Source of the DNA: Acidovorax radicis N35
Lineage (GTDB): Bacteria; Pseudomonadota; Gammaproteobacteria; Burkholderiales; Burkholderiaceae_C
NCBI RefSeq assembly: GCF_000204195.1
Contig: NZ_AFBG01000023.1
Location: 1-64,000 of the forward strand
Length of the DNA: 64,000 nt
Direction of reading: 5' to 3'
A program made the position numbers and the translations under genes. The notes beneath the pieces were generated by a model. The model ran no database searches. It was not told the origin of the DNA and saw only the letters and a list, made by a program, of their open reading frames with translations. Position 1 is the first letter of the stretch. Every line of letters begins with the position of its first letter. Shown here piece after piece: positions 47,271-56,438 of this stretch.

Positions 47271-47360
47271 CTCCCCCCGAGTCGCCCGCGGCGCCTTCCC
47301 CCTGAGGGGGACGCCACCCCTGGACTGGCGAAGCCAGATCCACGGTGGCACTGGTATTGG
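47271..47360 (+). repeat. intergenic repeat B, copy after fliA
   Basis: CCCCCCGAGTCGCCCGCGGC, a CTTCCCCCTGAGGGGGACGC hairpin, then CTGGCGAAGCCAGATCCAC. Same order of elements as the copies after flgE, flgH, flgI and the HDOD gene. Confidence 0.75.
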
Positions 47361-47430
47361 GCTGCGACCGTTTCGACGGCCATTGCGCTCGGCCGAACTC
47401 CGACGTACTGAACCCGGTTTGCTATCGATG

Positions 47431-47519
47431 AGATAGCTGCTCGCGCTTTACTAGCGTCGGATCAAACCGGTTTGACCATTCAAACAAAGGTAGCTAAAGC
47501 GCTGGCAGCTATCTTTTTT
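47431..47519 (+). repeat. repeat A pair forming a long inverted repeat (copy 7)
   Basis: GATAGCTGCTCGCGCTTTA (47432-47450) is near-complementary to TAAAGCGCTGGCAGCTATC (47495-47513) and is followed by TTTTTT: a potential stem of about 19 bp with a 44-base loop acting as terminator for fliA. Confidence 0.65.
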
Positions 47520-47534
47520 GGGTTGCGACTCGAC

Positions 47535-47909
47535 TCAGCCCGCCGACTTGTAGATCCGTGCCACGCCGGGCTTGCCGGGCTGGGCGCCGCGGCCGTCGCC
47601 ATAGGTGGCGGGGGAGCCGGCCTGGGGCAGCAGACTGGCAACCTGGCGGTCGGCGTTGGCGGACAGGCGGGCGAGGCCCTCGCGGTGGTTGGCCAGCATG
47701 CCGCCGATAGCATCCACCCGCTTTTGCAACTGCACCGGCAAAGGCAGACCTCTGGCCGCCGTCTGCTCCAGAATGCGCGCGAACTGAGCCGCTGCATCCC
47801 GAAGGGCCGTGCTGTTCTTTTCCAGGGATTGGGGATCTGCCGCGAGAAGGGCGGCAGAGACTTTTTCGATCAGCTGTTCAACAGCCGAGAGGGATTCTTC
47901 CAGCGACAT
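47535..47909 (-). CDS. flgN: FlgN-type export chaperone
   Basis: 124 residues, helical, with leucine-rich N-terminal heptads (LEESLSAVEQLIEKV) and a C-terminal tail ending ARIYKSAG, a common feature of betaproteobacterial FlgN. Chaperone for hook-filament junction proteins FlgK and FlgL. Weak sequence conservation; the position after flgM is the main support. Confidence 0.75.
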   Translation of the reverse strand: MSLEESLSAVEQLIEKVSAALLAADPQSLEKNSTALRDAAAQFARILEQTAARGLPLPVQLQKRVDAIGGMLANHREGLARLSANADRQVASLLPQAGSPATYGDGRGAQPGKPGVARIYKSAG

Positions 47910-47957
47910 GGCGCATTGTGCGTTCTATGGCACCCGCCTGCCAAGTGAGTTGACGAA

Positions 47958-48278
47958 TCAGCCGCGGGAGCGGGCCAAGATTTCCTGGGCGTTGGAGAGC
48001 ATCTTGTCAGCAATGGCCTCGGCATCTACCGAAAAGGTGCCTTTTTCGATGGCCGACCGCACAGCCTTGACCTTGCTGGCATCAAAATCACCGGTGGAAC
48101 GGGTCGTCTGGTCCAGTGCACGGGCAGCAGTGGAGACCGTGACGGGCACACCGGCGGTTGACACAGCCGCAGCGTCTTTGACGGCTCCTTCAGCAGCGCT
48201 GGCAGGACTTTTGGCTTGCTTGGCAAGCCCCGTCTGCGCCAAGGCGCCCGGGAGTTCCGGTTTTTGACCAATCTTCAT
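47958..48278 (-). CDS. flgM: anti-sigma-28 factor FlgM
   Basis: 106 residues from the ATG at 48278 (MKIGQKPE). Low-complexity Ala/Ser/Thr N-terminal half and a C-terminal FliA-binding half (VKAVRSAIEKGTFSVDAEAI, then ADKMLSNAQE). Binds FliA until exported through the finished hook. A sigma-28-like promoter lies 46-72 bases upstream, giving the usual FliA-FlgM feedback loop. Confidence 0.9.
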   Translation of the reverse strand: MKIGQKPELPGALAQTGLAKQAKSPASAAEGAVKDAAAVSTAGVPVTVSTAARALDQTTRSTGDFDASKVKAVRSAIEKGTFSVDAEAIADKMLSNAQEILARSRG

Positions 48279-48323
48279 CGCTCTCTCCACCACCCCGTTG
48301 GATGTGGGGCATCAGTAGCAATG

Positions 48324-48350
48324 TTTTCGACCCATTTGGCCCGGACTTTA
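48324..48350 (-). promoter_or_regulatory. sigma-28 promoter of flgM
   Basis: Minus strand TAAAGTCC-N11-GTCGAAAA; six of eight matches in each half, correct spacing, in the flgA-flgM gap. Confidence 0.65.
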
Positions 48351-48372
48351 GCCATTTATCGCGGCAGCGTCA

Positions 48373-49176
48373 TCAAAGAGCTACGACCACAGTTCCATTT
48401 TCATTGACAGTACCACTAACCATTCGACCATTGTCCATGCGGATGCGAACAATCTGCCCCGCAGCGCCTGCAGACATGGCCTGCCCCGCCGACGTCACCG
48501 CATAGCCAGGCCCCTGGGCAACCACCTTGACCTGGGCACCTGCGCGGAAGAGTTGAGGGGGCCGCACCATGGTCTGGCGCAATGCCTGGCCCGCCACCAG
48601 CTGGCGCGCGGCCACCTGTCCCACCCACATTTCCGGGTTGGCCATGACCGCCGCCGACTCTTCAGCCCAATCCACTTCGGCTTCCGTGGCGTCGTTGGCG
48701 GTGAGGACGGCCCCCGAGGCCACCGGGCCGGTCAACACCCAGGCTGGGCCAAAGGCCTTGACGGTCACGGGAAGGTACACATTCCAGGCGGTCTGGCCCT
48801 CTACGCAGCGCAGCCCCAGGCGGGTGCGCCCCCACAGGCGGGCGCCCGCTGGCAGGTAAGGCTCGACCCGCGCACAGGGCGCAAGCCGCAAACGGGAGTC
48901 GAGTGAGCCAACACTCACTTCCATACGTAACGGCAACCCGGAAGCCTGATTGCGCGACATCGCGTCATTCAGCCAGCGCTGGGTCAAAGGCCCCAGGTCG
49001 GTGCTGGGGTCGGCTGCAGCCTGGGCCAATGCGGCCCCACTGCCGCCGACAACCGTTGCCAGCCCCAGCGCCACCGCCAGAGCGTGGCGCACCGCAGCGC
49101 GCCCCTGCCCAGCCGCAGCCAGGGCGCCAGAGCGCACCAAACGGGAAATGAAGGGGGAAACGAAGATCGCTGGCAT
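48373..49176 (-). CDS. flgA: P-ring assembly chaperone FlgA
   Basis: 267 residues. An AGGAGG lies seven bases before the ATG at 49176, which fixes the start. N-terminal signal sequence (AVALGLATVVGGSGAALAQA) for Sec export to the periplasm, then SAF-like and C-terminal FlgA domains (VLTANDATEAEVDW, VVAQGPGYAVTSAGQAMSAG). Divergent from flgB across 212 bases. Confidence 0.94.
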   Translation of the reverse strand: MPAIFVSPFISRLVRSGALAAAGQGRAAVRHALAVALGLATVVGGSGAALAQAAADPSTDLGPLTQRWLNDAMSRNQASGLPLRMEVSVGSLDSRLRLAPCARVEPYLPAGARLWGRTRLGLRCVEGQTAWNVYLPVTVKAFGPAWVLTGPVASGAVLTANDATEAEVDWAEESAAVMANPEMWVGQVAARQLVAGQALRQTMVRPPQLFRAGAQVKVVAQGPGYAVTSAGQAMSAGAAGQIVRIRMDNGRMVSGTVNENGTVVVAL

Positions 49177-49388
49177 GGGGCCTCCTGGGCATCGCAGGTC
49201 TTCCCGCACTGGCGGCAAAGACTATTTCACGACTGGAACTATAGGCACACGGGCCCTGCGCAAAACCCGAAACTGCGCGCCCATTTCCGCGTTCTTCGCG
49301 CTTTAGAAAAAAGCGGCGGCTTTCACAATCGAACCACGCCGGAAACCCCCAAACCGGCCCCTATTGCAACCCAGGGTGTGAGGCAACC

Positions 49389-49847
49389 ATGCTTGACAAG
49401 ATGACCAACCGGCTGGACTTCCACGGCAACGCGCTGCTGCTGCGTGCCGAGCGCCAGCGTGCCATCGCCAGCAACATCGCCAACGCCGACACCCCTGGCT
49501 ACGTGGCTCGCGATTTCAGCTTTGGCGATGCGATGCGCGAAGCCACAGGCTCAGGATCTGGTGTGACCCGCCTCGCCACAGGGGGCTCCGTGGGCACTGG
49601 GGGCAACTTGGGGGCCAAGGGCGCCACAGACCCCCGCCACATTCCTCTGCCCGCCGCCAGCACAGGCACCGGCGCACCCGGTGCGCTGGGCTACTCCGTG
49701 CAGGCACAGCCCAGCCTGGACAACAACACGGTGGACCTGGACCGGGAACGCGCCAATTTTGTGGACAACGCGGTGCGCTACGAAGCCACGCTGCGTTTCA
49801 TCAACGGCAACGCCAAAACCATGCTCAGCGCGATCCAGGGCCAATAA
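49389..49847 (+). CDS. flgB: flagellar proximal rod protein FlgB
   Basis: 152 residues. N-terminal rod motif (ERQRAIASNIANADTPGYVA) and C-terminal FVDNAVRYEATLRFINGNAK. A Gly/Ala/Thr-rich insert (about 50-100) makes it slightly longer than the E. coli protein. GAGG precedes the ATG. First gene of the flgBCDEFGHIJKL run, divergent from flgA. Confidence 0.96.
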   Translation: MLDKMTNRLDFHGNALLLRAERQRAIASNIANADTPGYVARDFSFGDAMREATGSGSGVTRLATGGSVGTGGNLGAKGATDPRHIPLPAASTGTGAPGALGYSVQAQPSLDNNTVDLDRERANFVDNAVRYEATLRFINGNAKTMLSAIQGQ

Positions 49848-49883
49848 GCCACCCGCATTGCAGCGCAGAAAGCGAGTCTCCCC

Positions 49884-50288
49884 ATGTCCATGTTCTCCAT
49901 CTTCAATGTGTCGGGCAGCGCCGTCAGCGCGCAGTCGCAGCGGCTCAACGTGGTGGCCAGCAACCTGGCCAACGTCGATGCGGTGGCCGGCCCCGATGGC
50001 AAGGCTTACAAGGCCCGCCAGGTGGTCTTCCAGACCGCCCCCATGGGCGCAGACAGCTCGGCCGGTGTGCGCGTGAGCTCCATCAGCGAAAGCAACACGC
50101 CCGGCCGCCGCGTGCACGACCCCAGCCACCCGTCGGCCGACGAACAGGGCTATGTGACGCACTCCAACGTCAATGCCGTGGAGGAGATGGTCAACATGAT
50201 CTCCGCCTCGCGCTCGTACCAGAACAACGTCGAGGTCATGAACACGGCCAAGTCGCTGCTCCTCAAGACCCTGCAGATGGGCCAGTAA
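49884..50288 (+). CDS. flgC: flagellar proximal rod protein FlgC
   Basis: 134 residues. SAQSQRLNVVASNLANVDA at the N-terminus and a C-terminal SNVNAVEEMVNMISASRSYQ are diagnostic for FlgC. Standard size. Confidence 0.97.
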   Translation: MSMFSIFNVSGSAVSAQSQRLNVVASNLANVDAVAGPDGKAYKARQVVFQTAPMGADSSAGVRVSSISESNTPGRRVHDPSHPSADEQGYVTHSNVNAVEEMVNMISASRSYQNNVEVMNTAKSLLLKTLQMGQ

Positions 50289-50306
50289 TTTCCGGGAGAC
50301 CCCACC

Positions 50307-50963
50307 ATGATTCTCAGTGCCACCAACGCCCCCTCCGTGACCGACGCAACCGGCACGAAGGCCAACACCGCCGCCACCGACCCGGCGGCCGCGCAGGACC
50401 GCTTCCTGAAACTGCTGGTTGCACAGCTGAACAACCAGGACCCGATGAATCCGCTGGACAACGCCCAGATGACCTCGCAGATTGCGCAGATCAACACGGT
50501 GACGGGCATTCAGCAGCTCAACCAGACGATGGAGAGCATGTCGGCGCAGTTCAACTCGCTGCAGGTCATGCAGGGAACGGCCCTGATTGGCCGCAACGTG
50601 ATGACCGAAGGTTCCACGCTGGCCGTGGCCGACAAGGCCGGCAAGGGCGGCTTTGAGCTGGGCTCGGCCGCCACCAAGGTGAAGGTCGAGGTCATGACCG
50701 CTGGCGGCCAGGTGATCGAGACCATGGACCTGGGCGCCAAGGCCGCAGGGCGCCACACCTTCGAGTGGGATGCCAGCAAATACACCGGCTCCACCGAGGG
50801 GCTGCAGTTCCGCGTCAGTGCCACCAATGGTTCGACCAAGATCGAAAGCACGTCGCTGGCCCTGTCCAAGGTGACGGCCGCAGGTGCCGAGGACGGCCAG
50901 CTGGTGCTGACCCTGGCCAACGGCAAAACCATCAACTACAGCCAGATCAAGGCCCTGGTCTAA
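50307..50963 (+). CDS. flgD: hook-capping scaffold protein FlgD
   Basis: 218 residues. The N-terminal DRFLKLLVAQLNNQDPMNPL (binding and capping region) is highly conserved; the C-terminal half has the FlgD tudor-like and FlgD_ig domains (GQVIETMDLGAKAAGRHTFE, WDASKYTG). Required for hook polymerisation and discarded after. Confidence 0.96.
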   Translation: MILSATNAPSVTDATGTKANTAATDPAAAQDRFLKLLVAQLNNQDPMNPLDNAQMTSQIAQINTVTGIQQLNQTMESMSAQFNSLQVMQGTALIGRNVMTEGSTLAVADKAGKGGFELGSAATKVKVEVMTAGGQVIETMDLGAKAAGRHTFEWDASKYTGSTEGLQFRVSATNGSTKIESTSLALSKVTAAGAEDGQLVLTLANGKTINYSQIKALV

Positions 50964-51004
50964 ACCCCGGCCGATTCAGTGACCGCCCCCATCAGGAGAA
51001 CACC

Positions 51005-52285
51005 ATGAGTTTTCAGCAAGGCCTCTCTGGCTTGAACGCCGCCAGCAAGAACCTCGACGTCATCGGGCACAACATTGCCAACTCCAACACCGTCGGGTTC
51101 AAGGCCTCGCGGGCAGAATTCGCCGAAATGGTGGCTTCGGCCATCGGCTCGGCGGGTGGCACCAATGCCGGCATCGGCGTCGAAGTGGGCGCTGTCTCCC
51201 AGCAGTTCACCCAGGGAAATCTCACAATCACCGGCAACAGCCTGGATGTCGCCATCAACGGCAACGGCTTCTTCACGCTCACGCTGCCCGATGGCACGCC
51301 CGCCTACACCCGCTCCGGCAACTTCAAGCTGGACAAGGAGGGCAACATGATCACCAACGACAACGCGAACGTGATGGGGTACCCCGTGGACCCGGTCACC
51401 GGGCTGCGTTCGGGCACGGACCCCATCCCGATGGTGTTCCCCACCTCCGAGCCCATCCCCGCCAAGCAGACCACGACGGTCACTGCCGCCTTCAACCTGC
51501 CCGCCACGGCCACCGACGCGGCCGGCGACCCTGCCGCGACACCCCCGATCCCGGCCACGCCACGCGCCACCTATGGCACGTCCATCAACGTGTTCGACAG
51601 CCAGGGCGTGGCCAAGCCGGTGAGCCTGTACTTCCAGAAGACCGCCACCGACAACACCTGGGACGTGTACGACGCACTCGACGACCCGACGGCGGTGCCC
51701 CCAGTGGTGGCTGCACCCATCGGGCAGATCACGTTTGACAACAATGGCGCCATCACCGGCCCGGTGGCCACGCCACCCGCCACGGGCTTTGCGCTCACGC
51801 TGAACGTGAACCCGACCCCGCCCAACCCCAACAACCTGCCCGCCTTTGATGTGGCGGTGAGCCTGGACGATGTTTCCCAGAGCGGCAACAAGTTCTCGGT
51901 CTCGAACCTGAGCCAGGACGGCTACACCACGGGCGAGCTCACCGGCATCAACATCGAGAACAACGGGATGATCATGACCCGTTACTCCAACGGCGTGACC
52001 CGCGCGGAAGGCCAGCTTGCGCTGTCGAGCTTCCGCAACACGCAGGGCCTGGCAGCGGTGGGCAGCAACAATTGGGTGGCCACCTTTGAATCCGGCCAAC
52101 CCGTAGCAGGCACGGCCACGGACGGCAACTTCGGATCACTCCGCTCGGGCGCGCTGGAAGACTCCAACGTGGACCTGACCGCCGAGCTGGTGAACATGAT
52201 GACCGCGCAGCGCGCCTACCAGGCCAACGCCCAGACGATCAAGACGCAAGACCAGGTGATGTCCACCCTGGTGAACTTGAGATGA
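51005..52285 (+). CDS. flgE: flagellar hook protein FlgE
   Basis: 426 residues from the ATG at 51005 with AGGAG upstream; a longer open frame runs back into flgD and is not used. N-terminal MSFQQGLSGLNAASKNLDVI and C-terminal VNMMTAQRAYQANAQTIKTQ are the hook-core helices. The central region has a proline/alanine-rich surface loop (DPAATPPIPATP). Confidence 0.97.
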   Translation: MSFQQGLSGLNAASKNLDVIGHNIANSNTVGFKASRAEFAEMVASAIGSAGGTNAGIGVEVGAVSQQFTQGNLTITGNSLDVAINGNGFFTLTLPDGTPAYTRSGNFKLDKEGNMITNDNANVMGYPVDPVTGLRSGTDPIPMVFPTSEPIPAKQTTTVTAAFNLPATATDAAGDPAATPPIPATPRATYGTSINVFDSQGVAKPVSLYFQKTATDNTWDVYDALDDPTAVPPVVAAPIGQITFDNNGAITGPVATPPATGFALTLNVNPTPPNPNNLPAFDVAVSLDDVSQSGNKFSVSNLSQDGYTTGELTGINIENNGMIMTRYSNGVTRAEGQLALSSFRNTQGLAAVGSNNWVATFESGQPVAGTATDGNFGSLRSGALEDSNVDLTAELVNMMTAQRAYQANAQTIKTQDQVMSTLVNLR

Positions 52286-52287
52286 AA

Positions 52288-52400
52288 CACCCCCTGAGTC
52301 GCTTCGCGCCTTCCCCCTCTCTCTGCGCGCTGCGCGCTCCGGGAGGGGGACGCAGCCAGCGCGGCGGGGCGGCCCTTGCGCGGCTGGCCGCGCCTGGGCC
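52288..52400 (+). repeat. intergenic repeat B, copy after flgE
   Basis: CCCCCTGAGTCGCTTCGCGC then CTTCCCCCT with a GGGAGGGGGACGCAG arm, beginning within a few bases of the flgE stop. Larger loop than the other copies, with a GC-rich palindromic insert. Confidence 0.7.
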
Positions 52401-52464
52401 GCGCCGGTTGCACACGCTGCGCACGGCACGCAGCACTGCAGGGTACTGAAAGGAACATCGCACC

Positions 52465-53205
52465 ATGGACCGCATCATTTACACCGCGATGACGGGCGCC
52501 AACGCGGCCGCCCACCGGCAGGCCGTGTTGTCCAACAACCTCGCCAACGCCTCCACCCAGGGGTTTCGCGCGGAGATGTCCACCTTCCGCTCCGTGCCCA
52601 TCCAGGGCGATGGCTCCAAGACCCGCGTTTTTGCGCTGGAGGCCACCTCGGGCCATGTGAGCACGCCCGGCCCCGTGCAGCGCACCGGCCGCAACCTCGA
52701 CGCCATGGCCGTGGGCAATGCCTGGTTTGCCGTGCAGGGCCTGGATGGCACCGAGGCCTACACCCGAGCAGGCACCTTCGAGGTGTCGGCCACGGGCCAG
52801 CTGCTCACCCCCACCGGGCTGCCGGTGCTGTCCGACGGCGGCGCGCCCATTGATGTTCCCCCGGGCGCCGAGGTCACACTGGGCTCGGACGGCACGGTCA
52901 CCGCCAAGGCGGCAGGCCAGCCCGCGCAGGCCATTGGCCGCCTCAAGCTGGCCACCCCCACACTGGAAGACCCGCTCAAGCGCGGCGACGACGGCCTGTT
53001 TCGCGCTGCGTCGGGGGACCCGATCCCGAGCGACGCCAACGCCCGCATGCTGGCCGGGGCGGTGGAAGGCTCGAACGTGAACCCGGTCGAAAGCATGGTC
53101 GGGATGATTGCCGCATCGCGCCAGTTCGAGCAGCAGATGCGCCTGCTGCAGTCCGCTGAAACCAACGACAAGACCGCCAGCCAGCTGCTGAGCATGAACG
53201 GCTGA
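52465..53205 (+). CDS. flgF: flagellar proximal rod protein FlgF
   Basis: 246 residues. [40 protein letters not shown] and [20 protein letters not shown] are typical of FlgF. AAAGGAA precedes the ATG. Together with FlgB and FlgC forms the proximal rod. Confidence 0.97.
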   Translation: MDRIIYTAMTGANAAAHRQAVLSNNLANASTQGFRAEMSTFRSVPIQGDGSKTRVFALEATSGHVSTPGPVQRTGRNLDAMAVGNAWFAVQGLDGTEAYTRAGTFEVSATGQLLTPTGLPVLSDGGAPIDVPPGAEVTLGSDGTVTAKAAGQPAQAIGRLKLATPTLEDPLKRGDDGLFRAASGDPIPSDANARMLAGAVEGSNVNPVESMVGMIAASRQFEQQMRLLQSAETNDKTASQLLSMNG

Positions 53206-53242
53206 GGTCGCGCCCCACGCCGCCACGCCAAAAGGAAGCACC

Positions 53243-54025
53243 ATGATCAACTCCCTCTGGATCGCCAAGACCGGCATGTCTGCCCAGCAGACCCAGCTCG
53301 ACGTCATCTCGCACAACCTGGCCAACGTCTCCACCACCGGCTACAAGCGCAACAACGCGGTGTTCGAAGACCTGATCTACCAGAACCTGCGCCAGGTGGG
53401 CGCCAACACCACCGAGCAGAACCAGTTGCCCACCGGCCTGCACCTGGGCCTGGGCGTGCGCACGGTGGCCACCAGCCGCAACTTCGTGCAGGGCAGCCTG
53501 CAGGAGTCCAAGAACAACCTGGACGTGGCCATCAATGGCAACGGCTTTTTTGAAGTGACCATGCCCGACGGCACGCTGGGCTACACGCGGGACGGCTCGT
53601 TCCAGGTCGATTCGCAAGGCCGCCTGGTCAACTCCAGTGGCCTGCCCGTGGCCAACGGCATCACGGTGCCCGCCAATGCCACGAGCGTGACCATCAGCGC
53701 CGACGGCGTGGTGTCTGCCACTGTGCAGGGCAACACCCAGCCCCAGCCGCTCGGCAACCTGGCGATGTCAGCCTTCATCAACCCGGCCGGCCTCGAGCCC
53801 ATCGGCCAGAACCTGTTCAAGGAATCTGCCGCCTCGGGCCAGCCCCAGCAGGGCACGCCCGGCACCAACGGGCTGGGCATCCTGAAGCAGGGCTTTCTGG
53901 AAGCCTCCAACGTCAACGTGGTGGAAGAGCTGGTCACCATGATCCAGGCCCAGCGCGCCTACGAAATGAATTCCAAGGCCATCCAGACCTCGGACCAGAT
54001 GCTGGCCAAGCTCAGCCAGCTGTGA
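53243..54025 (+). CDS. flgG: flagellar distal rod protein FlgG
   Basis: 260 residues. [40 protein letters not shown] and [20 protein letters not shown] mark FlgG. Standard length and spacing after flgF. Confidence 0.98.
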   Translation: MINSLWIAKTGMSAQQTQLDVISHNLANVSTTGYKRNNAVFEDLIYQNLRQVGANTTEQNQLPTGLHLGLGVRTVATSRNFVQGSLQESKNNLDVAINGNGFFEVTMPDGTLGYTRDGSFQVDSQGRLVNSSGLPVANGITVPANATSVTISADGVVSATVQGNTQPQPLGNLAMSAFINPAGLEPIGQNLFKESAASGQPQQGTPGTNGLGILKQGFLEASNVNVVEELVTMIQAQRAYEMNSKAIQTSDQMLAKLSQL

Positions 54026-54054
54026 CGAAGATGACGACGACAGGAGCTTTCGCC

Positions 54055-54744
54055 ATGCTGCAGTTCACTCGCCTTTTTGCCCTGCCGGCCGCCCTGGGCG
54101 CGCTGCTGCTCACGGGCTGCGCCACCATGTCACCCCCGCCGCCAGTGGACATCCTGCCCACCACGCCGCCGCCGCTGGCCGCCGCGCCGCGCACCCCACC
54201 ACCCGTGACGGGCGGGCTGTTCCACAACGCCAGCTACCGCCCCGCCTTCGAAGACCGCCGCGCGCGCATGGTGGGCGACAACGTGACGATCATGATCGTC
54301 GAGAACGTGACGGCCAGCCAGAAATCCTCATCCACCGTGGACCGCACCTCGGAGGCCTCAGCCGGCATCACCAACCTGCCTTTCGTGAAGAAGTCGCTGG
54401 CCGACCGCACCACGCTGGGCGCCGCGTCGGAAAACACCTTCTCCGGCAAGGGCGGCACCGAAAGCGCCAACACCTTCACCGGCTCGATCACGGCCACCGT
54501 GGTGGACGTGCTGCCCAATGGCCACCTGGTCGTGACGGGTGAAAAGCAGATCGGCGTGAACCAGAACGTGGATGTGCTGCGCTTCTCGGGCACCATCGAC
54601 CCGCGTGCGCTGCAGCCGGGCAGCATCGTGAACTCGACCCAGGTGGCCAATGTGCGGGTGGAATCCCGTGGCCGTGGGGCGCAGAACGAAGCCCAGGCCA
54701 TGGGGTGGATGAACCGGATCTTCAACACGATCACGCCGTTCTAG
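54055..54744 (+). CDS. flgH: flagellar L-ring lipoprotein FlgH
   Basis: 229 residues with the ATG at 54055, supported by AGGAG eight bases upstream; a GTG at 54022 overlapping the flgG stop is less likely. Lipoprotein signal peptide with lipobox LLTGC, then FlgH motifs (ARMVGDNVTIMIVENVTASQ, SGTIDPRALQPGSIVNSTQV). Forms the outer-membrane L ring around the rod. Confidence 0.96.
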   Translation: MLQFTRLFALPAALGALLLTGCATMSPPPPVDILPTTPPPLAAAPRTPPPVTGGLFHNASYRPAFEDRRARMVGDNVTIMIVENVTASQKSSSTVDRTSEASAGITNLPFVKKSLADRTTLGAASENTFSGKGGTESANTFTGSITATVVDVLPNGHLVVTGEKQIGVNQNVDVLRFSGTIDPRALQPGSIVNSTQVANVRVESRGRGAQNEAQAMGWMNRIFNTITPF

Positions 54745-54745
54745 A

Positions 54746-54845
54746 TTCCCCCCTGAGTCGCTGCGCGCCGTCCCCCCTGAGGGGGGACGCCACCCCCTGC
54801 CCGGCAAAGCCGGATCCGCGGTGGCGCTGGCCTTTGGCCGCGCCA
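54746..54845 (+). repeat. intergenic repeat B, copy after flgH
   Basis: CCCCCCTGAGTCGCTGCGCG, TCCCCCCTGAGGGGGGACGC hairpin, then CCGGCAAAGCCGGATCCGC. Starts directly after the flgH stop. Together with repeat A copy 8 it fills most of the 402-base flgH-flgI gap; no gene seen. Confidence 0.75.
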
Positions 54846-54941
54846 GTTTTTACGGGTGTGGTTTCTGGATACGCCGGGGGCACAAAGCCTGGGGTTTTGA
54901 GGCTTCGGGATGCCTGACCGTTGTGAAAAATCCCCGCCCCG

Positions 54942-55008
54942 ATTTGCTACATAATTTATAGCTACCAACGCTTATCCATCAAGCGGTATAGGCTATTTTT
55001 ATTCATAA
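54942..55008 (+). repeat. intergenic repeat A, copy 8
   Basis: TTATAGCTACCAACGCTTAT then CCATCAAGCGGTATAGGCTA, opposite orientation, about 140 bases upstream of flgI. Confidence 0.7.
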
Positions 55009-55146
55009 TTTCTCCTGTAGCGCGGCACCGGCGCCTGCCTGGCTTTACGCGCGCCACTGGCCGTTCACCACCTGCCCTGGAACCCACGCAATAGGCCGGT
55101 GAACCCGCTTCTTTTTGGGTTTTAGTTCCTGGCGGGGCCGCCCACA

Positions 55147-56298
55147 ATGGATGCCATGAAAGCCTTGTCCCACTCCCTCCTGTCACGCCGCGTGCGCGCG
55201 CTGTGGCTGTTGTTGGCCCTTGTGGCCGTTGGTGTGGCGGTGCCCGCACATGCCTTGCGCATCAAGGAAGTGGCGGCGGTGCAAGGGGTGCGCAGCAACC
55301 AGCTGACGGGCTATGGCCTGGTGGTGGGGCTGGACGGCACGGGCGACCAGACCACGCAGATGCCCTACACCACGCAGGCCATGTCCAACTACCTGCAGCA
55401 GATGGGCATCAGCCTGCCCCCCAGCGCGGCGGGCCAGCTGCAGCTCAAGAACGTGGCGGCCGTGATCGTCACGGCGCAGCTTCCCGCTTTTGCGCAGCCG
55501 GGACAGACGATCGACATCAACGTCTCCTCCATGGGCAACGCCAAGTCGCTCAAGGGCGGCACGCTGATCGTCACGCCGCTGCGCGGCGCCGACGGCGAGA
55601 TCTATGCGCTGGCCCAGGGCAATGTGGTGGTCGGTGGCGCCGGTGCATCGGCCGGCGGCAGCAAGGTGCAGATCAACCACCTGAGCGCAGGCCGCATTCC
55701 GCAGGGCGCGCAGGTCGAGCGCGCCGTGCCCACGCCGCTCAACGAGGGCGACACCATCAACCTCGGGCTCAACGCCTCGGACTTCCAGACTGCGCGCCGC
55801 GTGGCGCAGGCCATCAACACCAAGCTGGGCAGTGGCCTGGCCACGGCGCTCGACGGCCGCACGGTGCAGGTGCGCGCGCCGATCGACCCTGGCGCCCGCG
55901 TGGGTTTCATCGCCGACCTCGAAGAGCTGGCGCTGGAGTCGTCCACCCCCTCGGCCAAGGTCGTCATCAACGCACGCACTGGCTCGGTGGTGCTCAACCA
56001 GGCGGTCACGCTGGGCCCCTGCGCCATTGCGCACGGCAACCTCTCGATCACCATCAGCTCGACGCCCATCATCAGCCAGCCCGCACCGCTCTCGCAAGGG
56101 CAAACCGTGGTGGCGCAGCAAAGCGACATCCGCATCAACCAGGAGCCGGGCAACATCATCCAGATGCCGCCCTCGCCCCAGCTGGCGGACGTGGTGAAGG
56201 CGCTCAACACACTGGGCGCCACACCCCAAGACCTGCTGGCCATCCTGCAGGCCATCAAGGCCGCTGGCGCGCTCAACGCCGAGCTGGAAGTGATCTAA
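55147..56298 (+). CDS. flgI: flagellar P-ring protein FlgI
   Basis: 383 residues. Sec signal peptide (LWLLLALVAVGVAVPAHA, cleavage before LRIKE), then conserved LTGYGLVVGLDGTGDQT and a FlgI C-terminal end (GATPQDLLAILQAIKAAGAL). Assembles into the periplasmic P ring with help from FlgA. The start may be the ATG four codons further in. Confidence 0.97.
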   Translation: MDAMKALSHSLLSRRVRALWLLLALVAVGVAVPAHALRIKEVAAVQGVRSNQLTGYGLVVGLDGTGDQTTQMPYTTQAMSNYLQQMGISLPPSAAGQLQLKNVAAVIVTAQLPAFAQPGQTIDINVSSMGNAKSLKGGTLIVTPLRGADGEIYALAQGNVVVGGAGASAGGSKVQINHLSAGRIPQGAQVERAVPTPLNEGDTINLGLNASDFQTARRVAQAINTKLGSGLATALDGRTVQVRAPIDPGARVGFIADLEELALESSTPSAKVVINARTGSVVLNQAVTLGPCAIAHGNLSITISSTPIISQPAPLSQGQTVVAQQSDIRINQEPGNIIQMPPSPQLADVVKALNTLGATPQDLLAILQAIKAAGALNAELEVI

Positions 56299-56299
56299 A

Positions 56300-56395
56300 T
56301 GCTCCCCCTGAGTCGCTTCGCGCCTTCCCCCAAAGGGGGACACACCCGGTGGCCTGGCAAAGCCAGTTCCACGGGTGCACAGGCCTGGGCAGCGC
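56300..56395 (+). repeat. intergenic repeat B, copy after flgI
   Basis: CCCCCTGAGTCGCTTCGCGC, CTTCCCCCAAAGGGGGACAC hairpin, then CCTGGCAAAGCCAGTTCCAC. Starts within a few bases of the flgI stop. Confidence 0.75.
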
Positions 56396-56438
56396 CGAAT
56401 TCACTGTCTGTGGGTAGCCCAGCGCAGGAGGCTTGACC

